From JL08 sp039969355 (lineage in GTDB: Bacteria > Pseudomonadota > Alphaproteobacteria > Rhodobacterales > Rhodobacteraceae): DNA of 64,000 bases. The stretch covers positions 1 through 64,000 of the forward strand of contig JBDVOA010000001.1 in the NCBI GenBank assembly GCA_039969355.1, read 5' to 3'. A program made the translations under genes and the position numbers. Within the stretch, counting starts at the first letter, position 1; the number at the start of each line of letters is the position of its first letter. The notes below the pieces were generated by a model. The model saw only the letters and a program-made list of their open reading frames with translations, ran no database searches and was not told the DNA's origin. Of the stretch, positions 17,050-25,874 are shown in pieces.

Positions 17050-17919
17050 GGGATCGGTCCAACTTAATCACCTCGGCCCAGGTCACATATTTGATGGGTA
17101 AGCCTCGGGCATGAGAGCCGGTAAAGGTTCAAGAAAAACTTGTCCCCTCAAAACAAAGCGGAGACGCTGACATTGCTGACAGCATCTCCACAATACTCGT
17201 TACACTCGTTCAACACACACACGCAGCAAACTACTAAACCAAAGAAATCATTACTTGCCGCAATAGATATCTAATCTACTAATAGGGCATAAGTTTGTCT
17301 AATGGTAAAAAAAATGAACCTACTTGTGAAAAAATGACACCCGATTTCAGCGATTGTTTCCTGATACGCATTTATTGGTCTGACAGCCCTATTGTATCCA
17401 CCCATTTGCCTCATTCGCGTCATGTTTGTTAGCTTCATTGATTCTCGAACTACAAGACACTCGCTCACACACTCGAAAGCGGATCAGCAGAATTACTGTT
17501 GGTCCGCTTTCTCGTTCCAGCGGTGTTAGTTCTACGGTAGATGTGCTGAAATCCGTCGATCTGATATCAACAACAATCACATTAGGCGCGAAAAATGACC
17601 GTTCCCGCTTCTGTTCAATTGAACTTTTCTGACCCGTTGGCTTTCTTGGGTGCTTTGCGCAATCCAGCGAGGCTCAGACATTACACAGATATCAGGCTCC
17701 GCTCGGCTAAGTCAGTTCCTCAGCACAACCGGAGCTGCAACGCTGCGCCTTCCAATTGACCGTAATATTCCGACGATTGAGCACTGCCAAACGAGCGACG
17801 TTTTCTGCACTACAGAATCAAAACGGCGCCACCTCTACCTGCCACGCGGGCCATGCCCGGCACTTGCCACTTACGGGCAGAGTTACAGGCGCCGCAAACC
17901 TCAGATAGCGCACATTTGG
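17050..17919. other. 870-base gene-free region, partly AT-rich, with two strong hairpins
   Basis: No frame here has protein-like composition with a start. The part from about 17200 to 17460 is visibly richer in A and T than its surroundings. Hairpin 17160-17189 pairs GGAGACGCTG with CAGCATCTCC. Hairpin 17475-17511 has a 16-bp stem of 14 Watson-Crick and 2 GU pairs with a 5-base loop. Neither has a T tract. The region may carry a non-coding RNA or the residue of a lost element. Confidence 0.45.
17475..17511. repeat. Long perfect-pairing inverted repeat
   Basis: GAAAGCGGATCAGCAG (17475-17490) pairs fully with CTGTTGGTCCGCTTTC (17496-17511) around AATTA. On both strands the following sequence lacks a run of T, so a terminator role is unlikely. 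Confidence 0.6.
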
Positions 17920-19077
17920 TTAATTTGTGCGATCAAGCACCGCTCGTGCAGCACGCAGCCCCGGTGCTTCCCCCCCCAGCCCGAGCCTCAGCATCGTCAA
18001 TGACATCGCATCTTTCTGCGCAGTCGGATCAGCCAGGACGTCCAAAAGTGCTTTGGCGATGGCGTCTGGTTTACATTGATTGCCAAGGAACTCAGGCACG
18101 ACACGTGTCTCCGAAACCAGATTGACCAGCGTAACTGTGTCAACCTGCAACATCCGGGTAACAAGCTGTCGCGACAGCCAGTTCATGTCATAGGCAATAA
18201 CCATCGGAGTGCCCGCCGCCGCGAGTTCCAGTGATACTGTACCAGATGCGGCAAGGGCGAAGTCTGCGGCGCGGAAGGCTGCGTGCCTTTCGGCAGCTTC
18301 GGCTTCCGCAGTCTGTTCACGCGGATCAAGAATAACGGGAGCACCAGGCCAGTCGCTGGTCAGCTCTGCCACGAGCGCCGCTACCTGCCCAGCCGCTGGC
18401 AATACAATTCGCGTTTCTGGTCGCGCCGCCAGTACCGGCCTTAGTGACTCCGCAAAGATCGGCGCCAGCCGAGACACTTCACCACGCCGCGATCCTGGCA
18501 GAACTAGCAGACAGGGCGCATCACCGATTTCGTAGCGCTCGCGAAACGATAACGCGGCCTCATCTGTGGCGACCGGTTCAGCGACGACCGGGTGGCCAAC
18601 AAAATCGCAGACCATGCCGGCAGCTTCCATATAGGGTGGCTCAAACGGGAAAAGCGCCAGTACGTGATCGATCATCTTTGCCATTTTGACGGCGCGTCCA
18701 GGGCGCCACGCCCACACTGTCGGAGCAACGTAATGTGCAGTTCGAATGCCCGGATTTGCCGCCTTAACCCGGCGCGCCAATCGAAGACAAAAATCTGGGC
18801 TATCGATGGTGACCAAGATATCTGGCGCCGTGTTCACAACCGCCGCCGCCGTCTCATTGATGCGGCGCATCAGCGACCGGTATTTAGGCAGGACCTCGGC
18901 AATGCCCATTACAGTTAATTCAGACATATCAAACCGACTGGTCAATCCCTGATCTTGCATCAAAGGGCCACCGACACCATCAAAGCTGACGTCAGGCTCA
19001 AGCGTGCGCAAACCTTGCATGAGCGCACCGCCTAGCTTGTCGCCGGAAGGTTCTCCTGCAATGATGAAAATATTCAT
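17920..19077 (-). CDS. lpxB: Lipid-A-disaccharide synthase
   Basis: LpxB condenses lipid X with UDP-2,3-diacylglucosamine to form the lipid A disaccharide at the inner membrane. The 385-residue protein starts FIIAGEPSGDKLGGALM, the LpxB hallmark, and continues with the expected GT19 features, including APTVWAWRPGRA, LPGSRRGEV and a late LAASGTVSLELAAAGTPMVI. Its start abuts the stop of lpxI, so it is the last gene of the envelope operon. No clean terminator was seen just downstream. Confidence 0.97.
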   Translation of the reverse strand: MNIFIIAGEPSGDKLGGALMQGLRTLEPDVSFDGVGGPLMQDQGLTSRFDMSELTVMGIAEVLPKYRSLMRRINETAAAVVNTAPDILVTIDSPDFCLRLARRVKAANPGIRTAHYVAPTVWAWRPGRAVKMAKMIDHVLALFPFEPPYMEAAGMVCDFVGHPVVAEPVATDEAALSFRERYEIGDAPCLLVLPGSRRGEVSRLAPIFAESLRPVLAARPETRIVLPAAGQVAALVAELTSDWPGAPVILDPREQTAEAEAAERHAAFRAADFALAASGTVSLELAAAGTPMVIAYDMNWLSRQLVTRMLQVDTVTLVNLVSETRVVPEFLGNQCKPDAIAKALLDVLADPTAQKDAMSLTMLRLGLGGEAPGLRAARAVLDRTN

Positions 19078-19869
19078 CTAGTCGCCTTCCCGCGACCAAA
19101 GGATCAACCCCGCATCATCGCAAGTGCGTTTCACCTCATCGGGTTCCAGCATGATCACATCGCCAGCATCAATCACGATACCAGCCAGCCCCGCCGAAAT
19201 CACAGATTGGACCGTTCGGGGCCCAATCGTCGGCAAATCGGTGCGCGTGTCCTGGCCCAGTTTGGGGCCTTTTACCAATACGGCCTGAGACCGCAACGGT
19301 GTCTCAGGAAGAGTCTTCAATAGAAAGTCAGTGCCGCCCAGACCTTCTATGCCCAGCACCTGCCCACCACCAACGACACAAGCCTGCCCCACATCCAGCG
19401 GTGCCAACGCGGCAAGCACGGCTGTCCCGCGCGCCGCATCCGCGCGCATCTGAGCATCAGGCCAATTTTTGCTCAATACCCCCGGCAGCGCGACCAGTTC
19501 GGGCACAAGGTCATGCGCCGCCCGAATGGTAAATCCATTTTTTTCGAACAACGTCATCGCGGCCCGCATGGCACCGTCATCACCGGCCTGTAACGCTTCT
19601 TTGAACAATGGAACCAGCGGCATTGTTTTTGCGTCTAGGGCAGTGGGATTGAATGTTAACCGATCTATGCCACCGCAAAAACAAACATCCGTTACACCGC
19701 GTTTCTCTAGGGTCTCCAACAACGTGCCGAGTGTCTCAAGCCTGAAAGTGATATCTGCAACAAGGTTATCCGGCGCATATCCATCAACTACACAGACTAG
19801 CGGCGTCTCATTTTGGGCGGCCGCCACCTGCCCCGGCAATGCGCCGCGACCTGCTACCAGCGCAAGCAT
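19078..19869 (-). CDS. lpxI: UDP-2,3-diacylglucosamine pyrophosphatase LpxI
   Basis: The 263-residue protein belongs to the LpxI (DUF1009) family, which alphaproteobacteria use in place of LpxH to make lipid X. The N-terminal LALVAGRGALPGQVA and the C-terminal GPRTVQSVISAGLAGIVIDAGD are characteristic. It lies between lpxA and lpxB, sharing one base with lpxA (TGATG-type junction) and abutting lpxB. Confidence 0.97.
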   Translation of the reverse strand: MLALVAGRGALPGQVAAAQNETPLVCVVDGYAPDNLVADITFRLETLGTLLETLEKRGVTDVCFCGGIDRLTFNPTALDAKTMPLVPLFKEALQAGDDGAMRAAMTLFEKNGFTIRAAHDLVPELVALPGVLSKNWPDAQMRADAARGTAVLAALAPLDVGQACVVGGGQVLGIEGLGGTDFLLKTLPETPLRSQAVLVKGPKLGQDTRTDLPTIGPRTVQSVISAGLAGIVIDAGDVIMLEPDEVKRTCDDAGLILWSREGD

Positions 19870-20651
19870 CAGCTTGGCGTCAAGAACGACCGGTCAGTGT
19901 CGCCAAGCACAAATCTAACAATTTCGAGAACATATTCACTATCGGTGTCATCACCGAGCCGACGCGCCTTGTCCTGAAAAGTTCCTTCGCCCTGCGCCAG
20001 CATCTGAAATGCAGCGCGCAAGGCCGTGATATCTGAACGCGAAACCCCACTTCGCTTCAGGCCTACCAGATTAAGGCCATCCAGAGCGCCCCTTTGCGAT
20101 TGTACCAAACCGTATGGGATGACGTCGTTTGTCACCATAGTAACCGCGCCAATGATCGCTCCGCGCCCAATTCTCACCCATTGGTGTACACCGGACAACC
20201 CACCGATGATAACGTCATGCTCGATCACACAATGGCCAGCAATTGCTGCTGAGTTTACGACGATCACTCGATCACCGATCTGGGCATCATGAGCAATGTG
20301 GCAACCTGCCATGAACAGACCATCATCGCCAATGCACGTGACTCCGCCACCGCCTTCGGTTCCGGCGTTCATCGTTACATGTTCCCGAATACGATTCCGT
20401 GCGCCGATCTCTAGACGGCTGACCTCGCCTTTGAATTTCAGATCCTGCGGGATCTCTCCGATCACCGCAAAGGAAAACACAACAGTACCATCGCCGATGC
20501 TGGTTTGCCCCGTGACGACAACATGGCTTTTCAGTTCGACACCCGCACCCAGCACTACCTGCGGACCCACAACGCAAAACGGGCCGATCACGCATCCAGG
20601 GCCGATCTGTGCACCGTCTTCAATGACGGCGCTAGGGTGGACTTTTGCCAT
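19869..20651 (-). CDS. lpxA: UDP-N-acetylglucosamine O-acyltransferase
   Basis: LpxA starts lipid A synthesis by adding a hydroxyacyl chain from acyl-ACP to UDP-GlcNAc. The 260-residue sequence is made of left-handed beta-helix hexapeptide repeats (IGPGCVIGPFCVVG and others) and a helical C-terminus. The catalytic His is in CHIAHDAQIG. It follows fabZ by 11 bases, as is common, and feeds lpxI and lpxB. Confidence 0.97.
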   Translation of the reverse strand: MAKVHPSAVIEDGAQIGPGCVIGPFCVVGPQVVLGAGVELKSHVVVTGQTSIGDGTVVFSFAVIGEIPQDLKFKGEVSRLEIGARNRIREHVTMNAGTEGGGGVTCIGDDGLFMAGCHIAHDAQIGDRVIVVNSAAIAGHCVIEHDVIIGGLSGVHQWVRIGRGAIIGAVTMVTNDVIPYGLVQSQRGALDGLNLVGLKRSGVSRSDITALRAAFQMLAQGEGTFQDKARRLGDDTDSEYVLEIVRFVLGDTDRSFLTPS

Positions 20652-20662
20652 CTCGATTACCC

Positions 20663-21118
20663 CTACAGATCCATCATTGCTGTAAATTCTGCCTCGGCAG
20701 CCACATCCCCTTCAACAGTAGCTACGCCGCTGAACTTCCAGACTTTGCCTCCCGGTTTGCCTCGCACAGTCTTCAGATGAATCGACAAGACATCCCCCGG
20801 AACTACTTTGCGGCGAAACTTACACTTGTCGATGGCCAAGAAAAATACCTTCATTTCCTTATCAGCCATATCAAGCGCGACCCCGACCATCACGGCAGAC
20901 GTCTGGGCCATTGCTTCAACAATCGTGACGCCGGGCATAATCGGCAACCCGGGAAAATGACCCTGAAAATGGGGCTCGTTCATCGTGACATTCTTGATGC
21001 CGGTGGCTGAGGATGTACCGTCGATATCGATCACTTTGTCCACCAAAAGGAATGGATATCGATGTGGCAGAATACGCTGGATCAGTTGGATGTCCGCGCT
21101 CAAAAGTTGCGATGTCAT
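20663..21118 (-). CDS. fabZ: 3-hydroxyacyl-ACP dehydratase FabZ
   Basis: FabZ dehydrates beta-hydroxyacyl-ACP in fatty acid elongation. The 151-residue hot-dog protein contains LPHRYPFLLVDKV and the active-site stretch GHFPGLPIMPGVTIVEAMAQ with the catalytic His and Glu. Its place between skp and lpxA is the usual one and links membrane lipid supply with lipid A synthesis, since LpxA competes for the same substrate. Confidence 0.97.
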   Translation of the reverse strand: MTSQLLSADIQLIQRILPHRYPFLLVDKVIDIDGTSSATGIKNVTMNEPHFQGHFPGLPIMPGVTIVEAMAQTSAVMVGVALDMADKEMKVFFLAIDKCKFRRKVVPGDVLSIHLKTVRGKPGGKVWKFSGVATVEGDVAAEAEFTAMMDL

Positions 21119-21196
21119 AGAAGGCCTCTTACTTTCGAAAACCGTTATTGGAAGTGACTAGCAAGGGCAGCGCGAATGGGCAAGCGTCTGACGTGA

Positions 21197-21763
21197 TCAC
21201 TGTTTGGGCGACAGATCGCTACCATTGCCGATAGCTGCGTCCATTCGACGGATCGCATCATCTGTAACATCAATTGCATTGGCACTTAGAAACACACTGC
21301 GGCGTTCCAGCACGACCGCTGCACCAGTATCCCGCATCAAAACCTCAAGAATTGGACCTGCGGCATTGATGAATGCAGTCCTGCCTGCTTCATTTCTTTC
21401 AGCCAGGGCACGCGACTTGGTGTCCTGCGTCCGGCGCATGGTTTGCACTTTTTCGTCAAATGTATCTGCCAACGCCCGAAATGCTGCGGGATCCATACTG
21501 GCCCGCTTGTCGGTCAACGCCTTCTCCTCCGCAGTCAGGTCGGCTTCAATCTTGCGGTTTTCTTTTGCCAGGATCGCACCCTCCGCTTCGATTTCGCTCG
21601 CGACGCGCCGACCAAACGCTGACTGGGCAAAAAACCGATCTGACTCAATCGTCAGAATGGGACTGATGATGGTCCCAATATTCTGGCCCGCGGCGCGTTG
21701 CGGAGCCCATCCCGCCGCAAGCGCGACAATCACTGACAAACAAGTGGCGTAAAACCACCTCAT
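21197..21763 (-). CDS. skp: OmpH/Skp-family periplasmic chaperone
   Basis: The 188-residue protein has a signal peptide ending near residue 26 (AAG-QN) and a long charged helical region (about 60-140) that would form the tentacle coiled coil. It begins its mature part with ILTIESDRFFAQSAFGRRV, as in alphaproteobacterial OmpH proteins. It holds unfolded outer-membrane proteins for delivery to BamA, encoded 6 bases upstream. Confidence 0.93.
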   Translation of the reverse strand: MRWFYATCLSVIVALAAGWAPQRAAGQNIGTIISPILTIESDRFFAQSAFGRRVASEIEAEGAILAKENRKIEADLTAEEKALTDKRASMDPAAFRALADTFDEKVQTMRRTQDTKSRALAERNEAGRTAFINAAGPILEVLMRDTGAAVVLERRSVFLSANAIDVTDDAIRRMDAAIGNGSDLSPKQ

Positions 21764-21769
21764 CGCCGG

Positions 21770-24079
21770 CTAAAACCTTGTTGAGATAGTTAGGTCAAAG
21801 CTCTGCTCTTCATCAAATACTTCTTTGACGATAGCCTTAGAAAAGTTGAAGCGCAGTGGGCCAAGCGGCGTGTCCCAAAGAAGCGACACACCCAGCACAT
21901 GTCGGAATGAGCCATCTTCACCAACGATGTTGCCGCCTGTCAAATCCACATCATCGAGATTCCACAGATTACCGACGTCATAGAAAAGGGCACCCCGCAT
22001 GCCCACTTCTTCTGGCAATCCAAGTGGAAATTCAGCTTCAAACCGGGCCACTACATAGAGGTTCCCCCCCAGACCGTCTGACGCACCCGCCGAAAGATCC
22101 CGAGGCCCTATGCCACCGACTTCAAAACCGCGGATGATTTTAGTGTTGGTCAAAAACCGGTTGGTAATCAGGTTTTCGCCGCTGATCCAACTCAACACCC
22201 CACCTTCCAAAGTCGCCCGCAAAATGACCTCTTCGTTCAGGATTCTGGTCTGCGCAATTGCCTTACCTTTGGTTTTCACAAATTTGGAATCGCCACCAAG
22301 GCCAGCAAAATCCTGACCAAACTCGAACAGATACCCGGCATTCGGGTTCAGCCCGACTCGCCGCGAGTCGTAGGAATACAAATACCCAAGAGAACTAGCC
22401 CATTGATCGCCTGCAGCAATTTCATTGCCAATGACATTTCCGTTTACAGGTGGACTTCGCGCCTTTATCTCAAAGTTCTCAGCCTTGTAGTTAAGCCGTA
22501 GCCGGCCATTTTCGCTAATCGGGAAAGTCAGGCTTGGAGTGAATAGAATTGTGTTGGTATCGTATGTCGTCGCGCTGCTGCTGCCTTCGGAAAAATCAAG
22601 ATTTAGCCCAAAGGCCACGTCACGGCCCAACGCCGCGGGCTCCACAAACCTAAATCCGTAACGCTCAGCTTCCTGTGCTGTCGACAGATCCAGACCAATG
22701 CGCTGGCCGCGTCCGAGAAAATTTCTTTCATCGAAACTGATCACAATGCCAAAGCCATCAGAGGACGAATAGGTACCACCAAACTGGAGCGATCCCGTTG
22801 GTTGTTCCTCTACATCCACATCAACAATAACCTGATCCGGCGTCGTGCCTTCACGAGCGTTCACTTCGGCATTTGCAAAATAGCCTAGTGCACGAATGCG
22901 TTCCGCGCTTTCGCGAATCTCTCTTGGATTGAACGGGTCACCTTCGACAATACGAAACTGACGCCGCACCACCTGATCCAGCGTCGTTGTATTACCTTCA
23001 ATATCGATCCTCTCAACAAAAATCCGCGGCCCTTTGACCAAGCCAAATTCCACATTGAGTGTCAAATCACGGTCAATACGTGAAATCCTTGGTTCAATGC
23101 GCATGAAATCGACACCGTTCTTGATCGCCAGTCGTTCCATTCTCGCAATCGAGTTTTCGACCAGTGTCGGCGAATAGACCACGCCTGGTTTAATTCTCAG
23201 CGCATCAAGATATTCATCCGCGTCAACATTTGGCATCTCACTGACAACAGTAATCTCGCCGAATTTGAATTGCTGACCTTCCTGGACATTGAAAACAAGA
23301 AAGAAACCGTCACGTTCCTGCGACAGTTCGGCATTTACGCTGTTGATCCGAAAATCGACATAACCCCGAGACAGGTAGAAGTCCCGAAGCAGCTGTTTGT
23401 CGAACTCTATCCGGTCTTCGACCAACGTGTCCGAGCGGAACACGGCGCGCAAAAATCCGGCCTGCTTGGTGCCCAGTATCTGTCGCAACCGACGATCAGA
23501 GAACTTGCGGTTGCCAACAAAACTAAGGCGCTCGATTTCTACAACAGAGCCTTCCAGAATCTCAAAAACGAGATCAACACGATTGTCGTTCAGACGAATT
23601 ATTTTGGGGTTTACGCGCGCAGCCAGACGGCCCTGCTGGGAATAGGCTTCGGCGATGTTGGCGGCATCTCGTTCAGCCTGGGCCGGGTTAAAGACCCGTC
23701 GCGGAGAGGATTCGACGATTTCCGTCAGCACCTTGTCCTTTAGCCGGCGATTTCCTTCAAAGTTAATGCGATTGATAGTCGGGTACTCGACGACGGTTAT
23801 CACCAGCCTGCTGCCGCGAGGATCAACACTGACGGATTCAAACAAGCCGCTGTCTTCGATCCGCTGATACGCATCATTTAACTGGCCTGCGGTGATAGAT
23901 TTTCCGCGCTCGATTCCCGCGTAGGTCAGAATCGCGGTATCTTCGATGCGTTTGTTGCCTTCAACTTCAACAGTTGAAAACTGATAATTCTGAGCCAGTG
24001 AGATGGTAGGGAAGCTTGCAAAAACCATTGTAATTGCAAAGAGAATCGCAAAAATGCGGGCATACAATATATAGCTCAC
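21770..24079 (-). CDS. bamA: Outer-membrane protein assembly factor BamA
   Basis: BamA inserts beta-barrel proteins into the outer membrane. Five POTRA domains (about residues 30-430) start with YQFSTVEVEGNKRIEDTAIL. A 16-stranded barrel follows, ending in TISTRF with the C-terminal Phe. The barrel contains IRGFEVGGIGPRDL, the family VRGF-type motif written IRGF. I prefer the GTG at 24079, preceded by GGGGTAGG, because it places the signal peptide (VSYILYARIFAILFAITMVF) at the terminus; the frame extends to an ATG at 24133. Confidence 0.96.
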   Translation of the reverse strand: MSYILYARIFAILFAITMVFASFPTISLAQNYQFSTVEVEGNKRIEDTAILTYAGIERGKSITAGQLNDAYQRIEDSGLFESVSVDPRGSRLVITVVEYPTINRINFEGNRRLKDKVLTEIVESSPRRVFNPAQAERDAANIAEAYSQQGRLAARVNPKIIRLNDNRVDLVFEILEGSVVEIERLSFVGNRKFSDRRLRQILGTKQAGFLRAVFRSDTLVEDRIEFDKQLLRDFYLSRGYVDFRINSVNAELSQERDGFFLVFNVQEGQQFKFGEITVVSEMPNVDADEYLDALRIKPGVVYSPTLVENSIARMERLAIKNGVDFMRIEPRISRIDRDLTLNVEFGLVKGPRIFVERIDIEGNTTTLDQVVRRQFRIVEGDPFNPREIRESAERIRALGYFANAEVNAREGTTPDQVIVDVDVEEQPTGSLQFGGTYSSSDGFGIVISFDERNFLGRGQRIGLDLSTAQEAERYGFRFVEPAALGRDVAFGLNLDFSEGSSSATTYDTNTILFTPSLTFPISENGRLRLNYKAENFEIKARSPPVNGNVIGNEIAAGDQWASSLGYLYSYDSRRVGLNPNAGYLFEFGQDFAGLGGDSKFVKTKGKAIAQTRILNEEVILRATLEGGVLSWISGENLITNRFLTNTKIIRGFEVGGIGPRDLSAGASDGLGGNLYVVARFEAEFPLGLPEEVGMRGALFYDVGNLWNLDDVDLTGGNIVGEDGSFRHVLGVSLLWDTPLGPLRFNFSKAIVKEVFDEEQSFDLTISTRF

Positions 24080-24269
24080 CCTACCCCGCCCAACGCAGGA
24101 TATACCCGCTGTGCACCCCAACCCCATTATCAAGAACCTATTCTTCCCTGTCAGATATTGCCGATCTGACTATCGGGATTGCAGCCCCTTGTCAAAAGCA
24201 ACAAACGCAAAAACGCCAGGCATTTGCCCAGCGTCAGGATACTATCGCAATGGGGGGGTGATCAGCCGG

Positions 24270-24395
24270 TCAAAGGCTGCCGAGAAAAGCGCCGATCCAA
24301 AGGGCAGCCAGAATTGTCATCAGATACAGAATCCGATCCCAGTTCATGTCCATGAGCAGGCCAAGCCCGCGATATCCTTTATGCAGGGTTTGCAT
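24270..24395 (-). CDS. Small single-pass membrane protein between rseP and bamA
   Basis: The minus strand encodes 41 residues: MQTLHKGYRGLGLLMDMNWD, followed by a hydrophobic helix (RILYLMTILAALWIGAFLG) and the final SL before TGA. The ATG is preceded at good spacing by AAGGGA. The basic and amphipathic start followed by one membrane span suggests an inner-membrane peptide. It sits in the gap between the rseP stop and the bamA start in the same orientation, so it is probably cotranscribed. The family is not one I can name; similar short proteins occur in related genomes as far as I recall. Confidence 0.65.
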   Translation of the reverse strand: MQTLHKGYRGLGLLMDMNWDRILYLMTILAALWIGAFLGSL

Positions 24396-24492
24396 TGTTT
24401 TCCCTTATCTGACGTTTAACCGCGCGCATTTTGTACCCAATAATTGTGTCGAGAGATGGGCCAAATGTGGCGAGATTATGGCAAATACCCGT

Positions 24493-25842
24493 TTACGGGC
24501 AGAACAGATCGTTTCCCAAAGCAAATATCATAAGCGCCAGAACCAGCGAAATGCCCGCAGCCATCAGGATACGCAAGGCGCCATCGCTGGGCGGTTTACC
24601 CGCGACCGCCTCGTAGGCGTAAAACAACAAATGTCCGCCGTCCAATGCCGGTACGGGAAACAGGTTCAATAAGCCGACCGCAGTAGACAGGACCGCAATG
24701 AACCAGATGAAATTCTGCGCGCCCTGTGACGCCATTTCCCCCGAAACCTGCGCGATGCCAATCGGGCCGGACATGTTACAAGTGCTGATTGCGCCGGTCA
24801 CCATATGCCATAGGCCGGACAGCGATCCTGTGATGATACGACCGGTCTGCAATACGCCGTCCCATAGAGCCTCCGCCAACCCGGGTGTGCTAGTAGCGGG
24901 TTCAAAGATCAAACCGCCAGCGATGCCAATCCGCCAATAGGTCTTGAACCCCCCTTCAGGCTGGGGTTCGTCAGTACGTTTCGGCTTTAGTGCAAAGTCA
25001 ATAACCTCGCCATCTCGCCAGACTGTCAAAAGCAGCACTCGCCCATCAGAGGATTCGACGACTTCCTTAAGCTGTTCGAAAGCAAAGATCGGATTACCGT
25101 CGACGGCAGTGATCACGTCACCTCTTTCCATTTCGATATCAATCGCAGCGCTTTGCGGGGACAGGCCCGCAACGATAGGCGGCCACAAATACGGTCCCGT
25201 GACGACCCTTTCAGAGCCATCGCGTCGCACCAAATAGTCAAGATCCCGTGTCCTTGGAATTGCCGCTTCAAAAGCCTCGTATGAGGTCACTTCATCCTCA
25301 GCGGGTACGTCCTGCCCCCCTACTGACAGAATCTGATCACCGGTCCGCAGATCCTGAAACTGAGAGTCCGGTACCGCACGGACATCACCCACCACCCAAG
25401 GATCCTCTGCGATTCCATTGTTCAGCACAACAGCGGCAAAAACCAAGATCGACAAAACGAAATTGAACGCAGGACCCGCTGCGACGGTCAAGGTGCGCGC
25501 CCACAACGGCGCTCCGTGCATGGTGTGGCGCAACTCTTCCGGGGGGGTGGCTTCCATTGCTTCAACGTCTTTGCCTGATGCAGCGTTGGAATCGCCTTTG
25601 AATTTCACATATCCGCCAAATGGCAGCAGTGCGAACTGCCACTTTGTGCCGTGCCTATCGACGCGACTGAAGAGAACTGGTCCGAAACCGAGGCTGAAAA
25701 CATCTGCTTCAATGCCCGTCCAGCGACCTACTATGTAATGACCATATTCATGGATCGCCACGATCACGGAAAGGGCCACAACAAATGCGATCAACGTCCA
25801 GATCACGCCGCCAAACTGCGGTATCAGCCCGATTACATCCAC
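24493..25842 (-). CDS. rseP: RIP metalloprotease RseP
   Basis: This site-2 protease cuts membrane-bound substrates such as anti-sigma factors or leftover signal peptides. The zinc motif HEYGH (H31-H35) lies in the first transmembrane helix, two PDZ-like stretches span about 130-290, and LNLFPVPALDGGHLLFY (near 395-411) carries the third zinc ligand. The 449-residue length is normal. It is placed between dxr and bamA as in many proteobacteria. The anti-sigma substrate is not encoded in the window. Confidence 0.96.
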   Translation of the reverse strand: MDVIGLIPQFGGVIWTLIAFVVALSVIVAIHEYGHYIVGRWTGIEADVFSLGFGPVLFSRVDRHGTKWQFALLPFGGYVKFKGDSNAASGKDVEAMEATPPEELRHTMHGAPLWARTLTVAAGPAFNFVLSILVFAAVVLNNGIAEDPWVVGDVRAVPDSQFQDLRTGDQILSVGGQDVPAEDEVTSYEAFEAAIPRTRDLDYLVRRDGSERVVTGPYLWPPIVAGLSPQSAAIDIEMERGDVITAVDGNPIFAFEQLKEVVESSDGRVLLLTVWRDGEVIDFALKPKRTDEPQPEGGFKTYWRIGIAGGLIFEPATSTPGLAEALWDGVLQTGRIITGSLSGLWHMVTGAISTCNMSGPIGIAQVSGEMASQGAQNFIWFIAVLSTAVGLLNLFPVPALDGGHLLFYAYEAVAGKPPSDGALRILMAAGISLVLALMIFALGNDLFCP

Positions 25843-25874
25843 GTCTTACCCCTGCTCAATTCTTATTTGGTATC

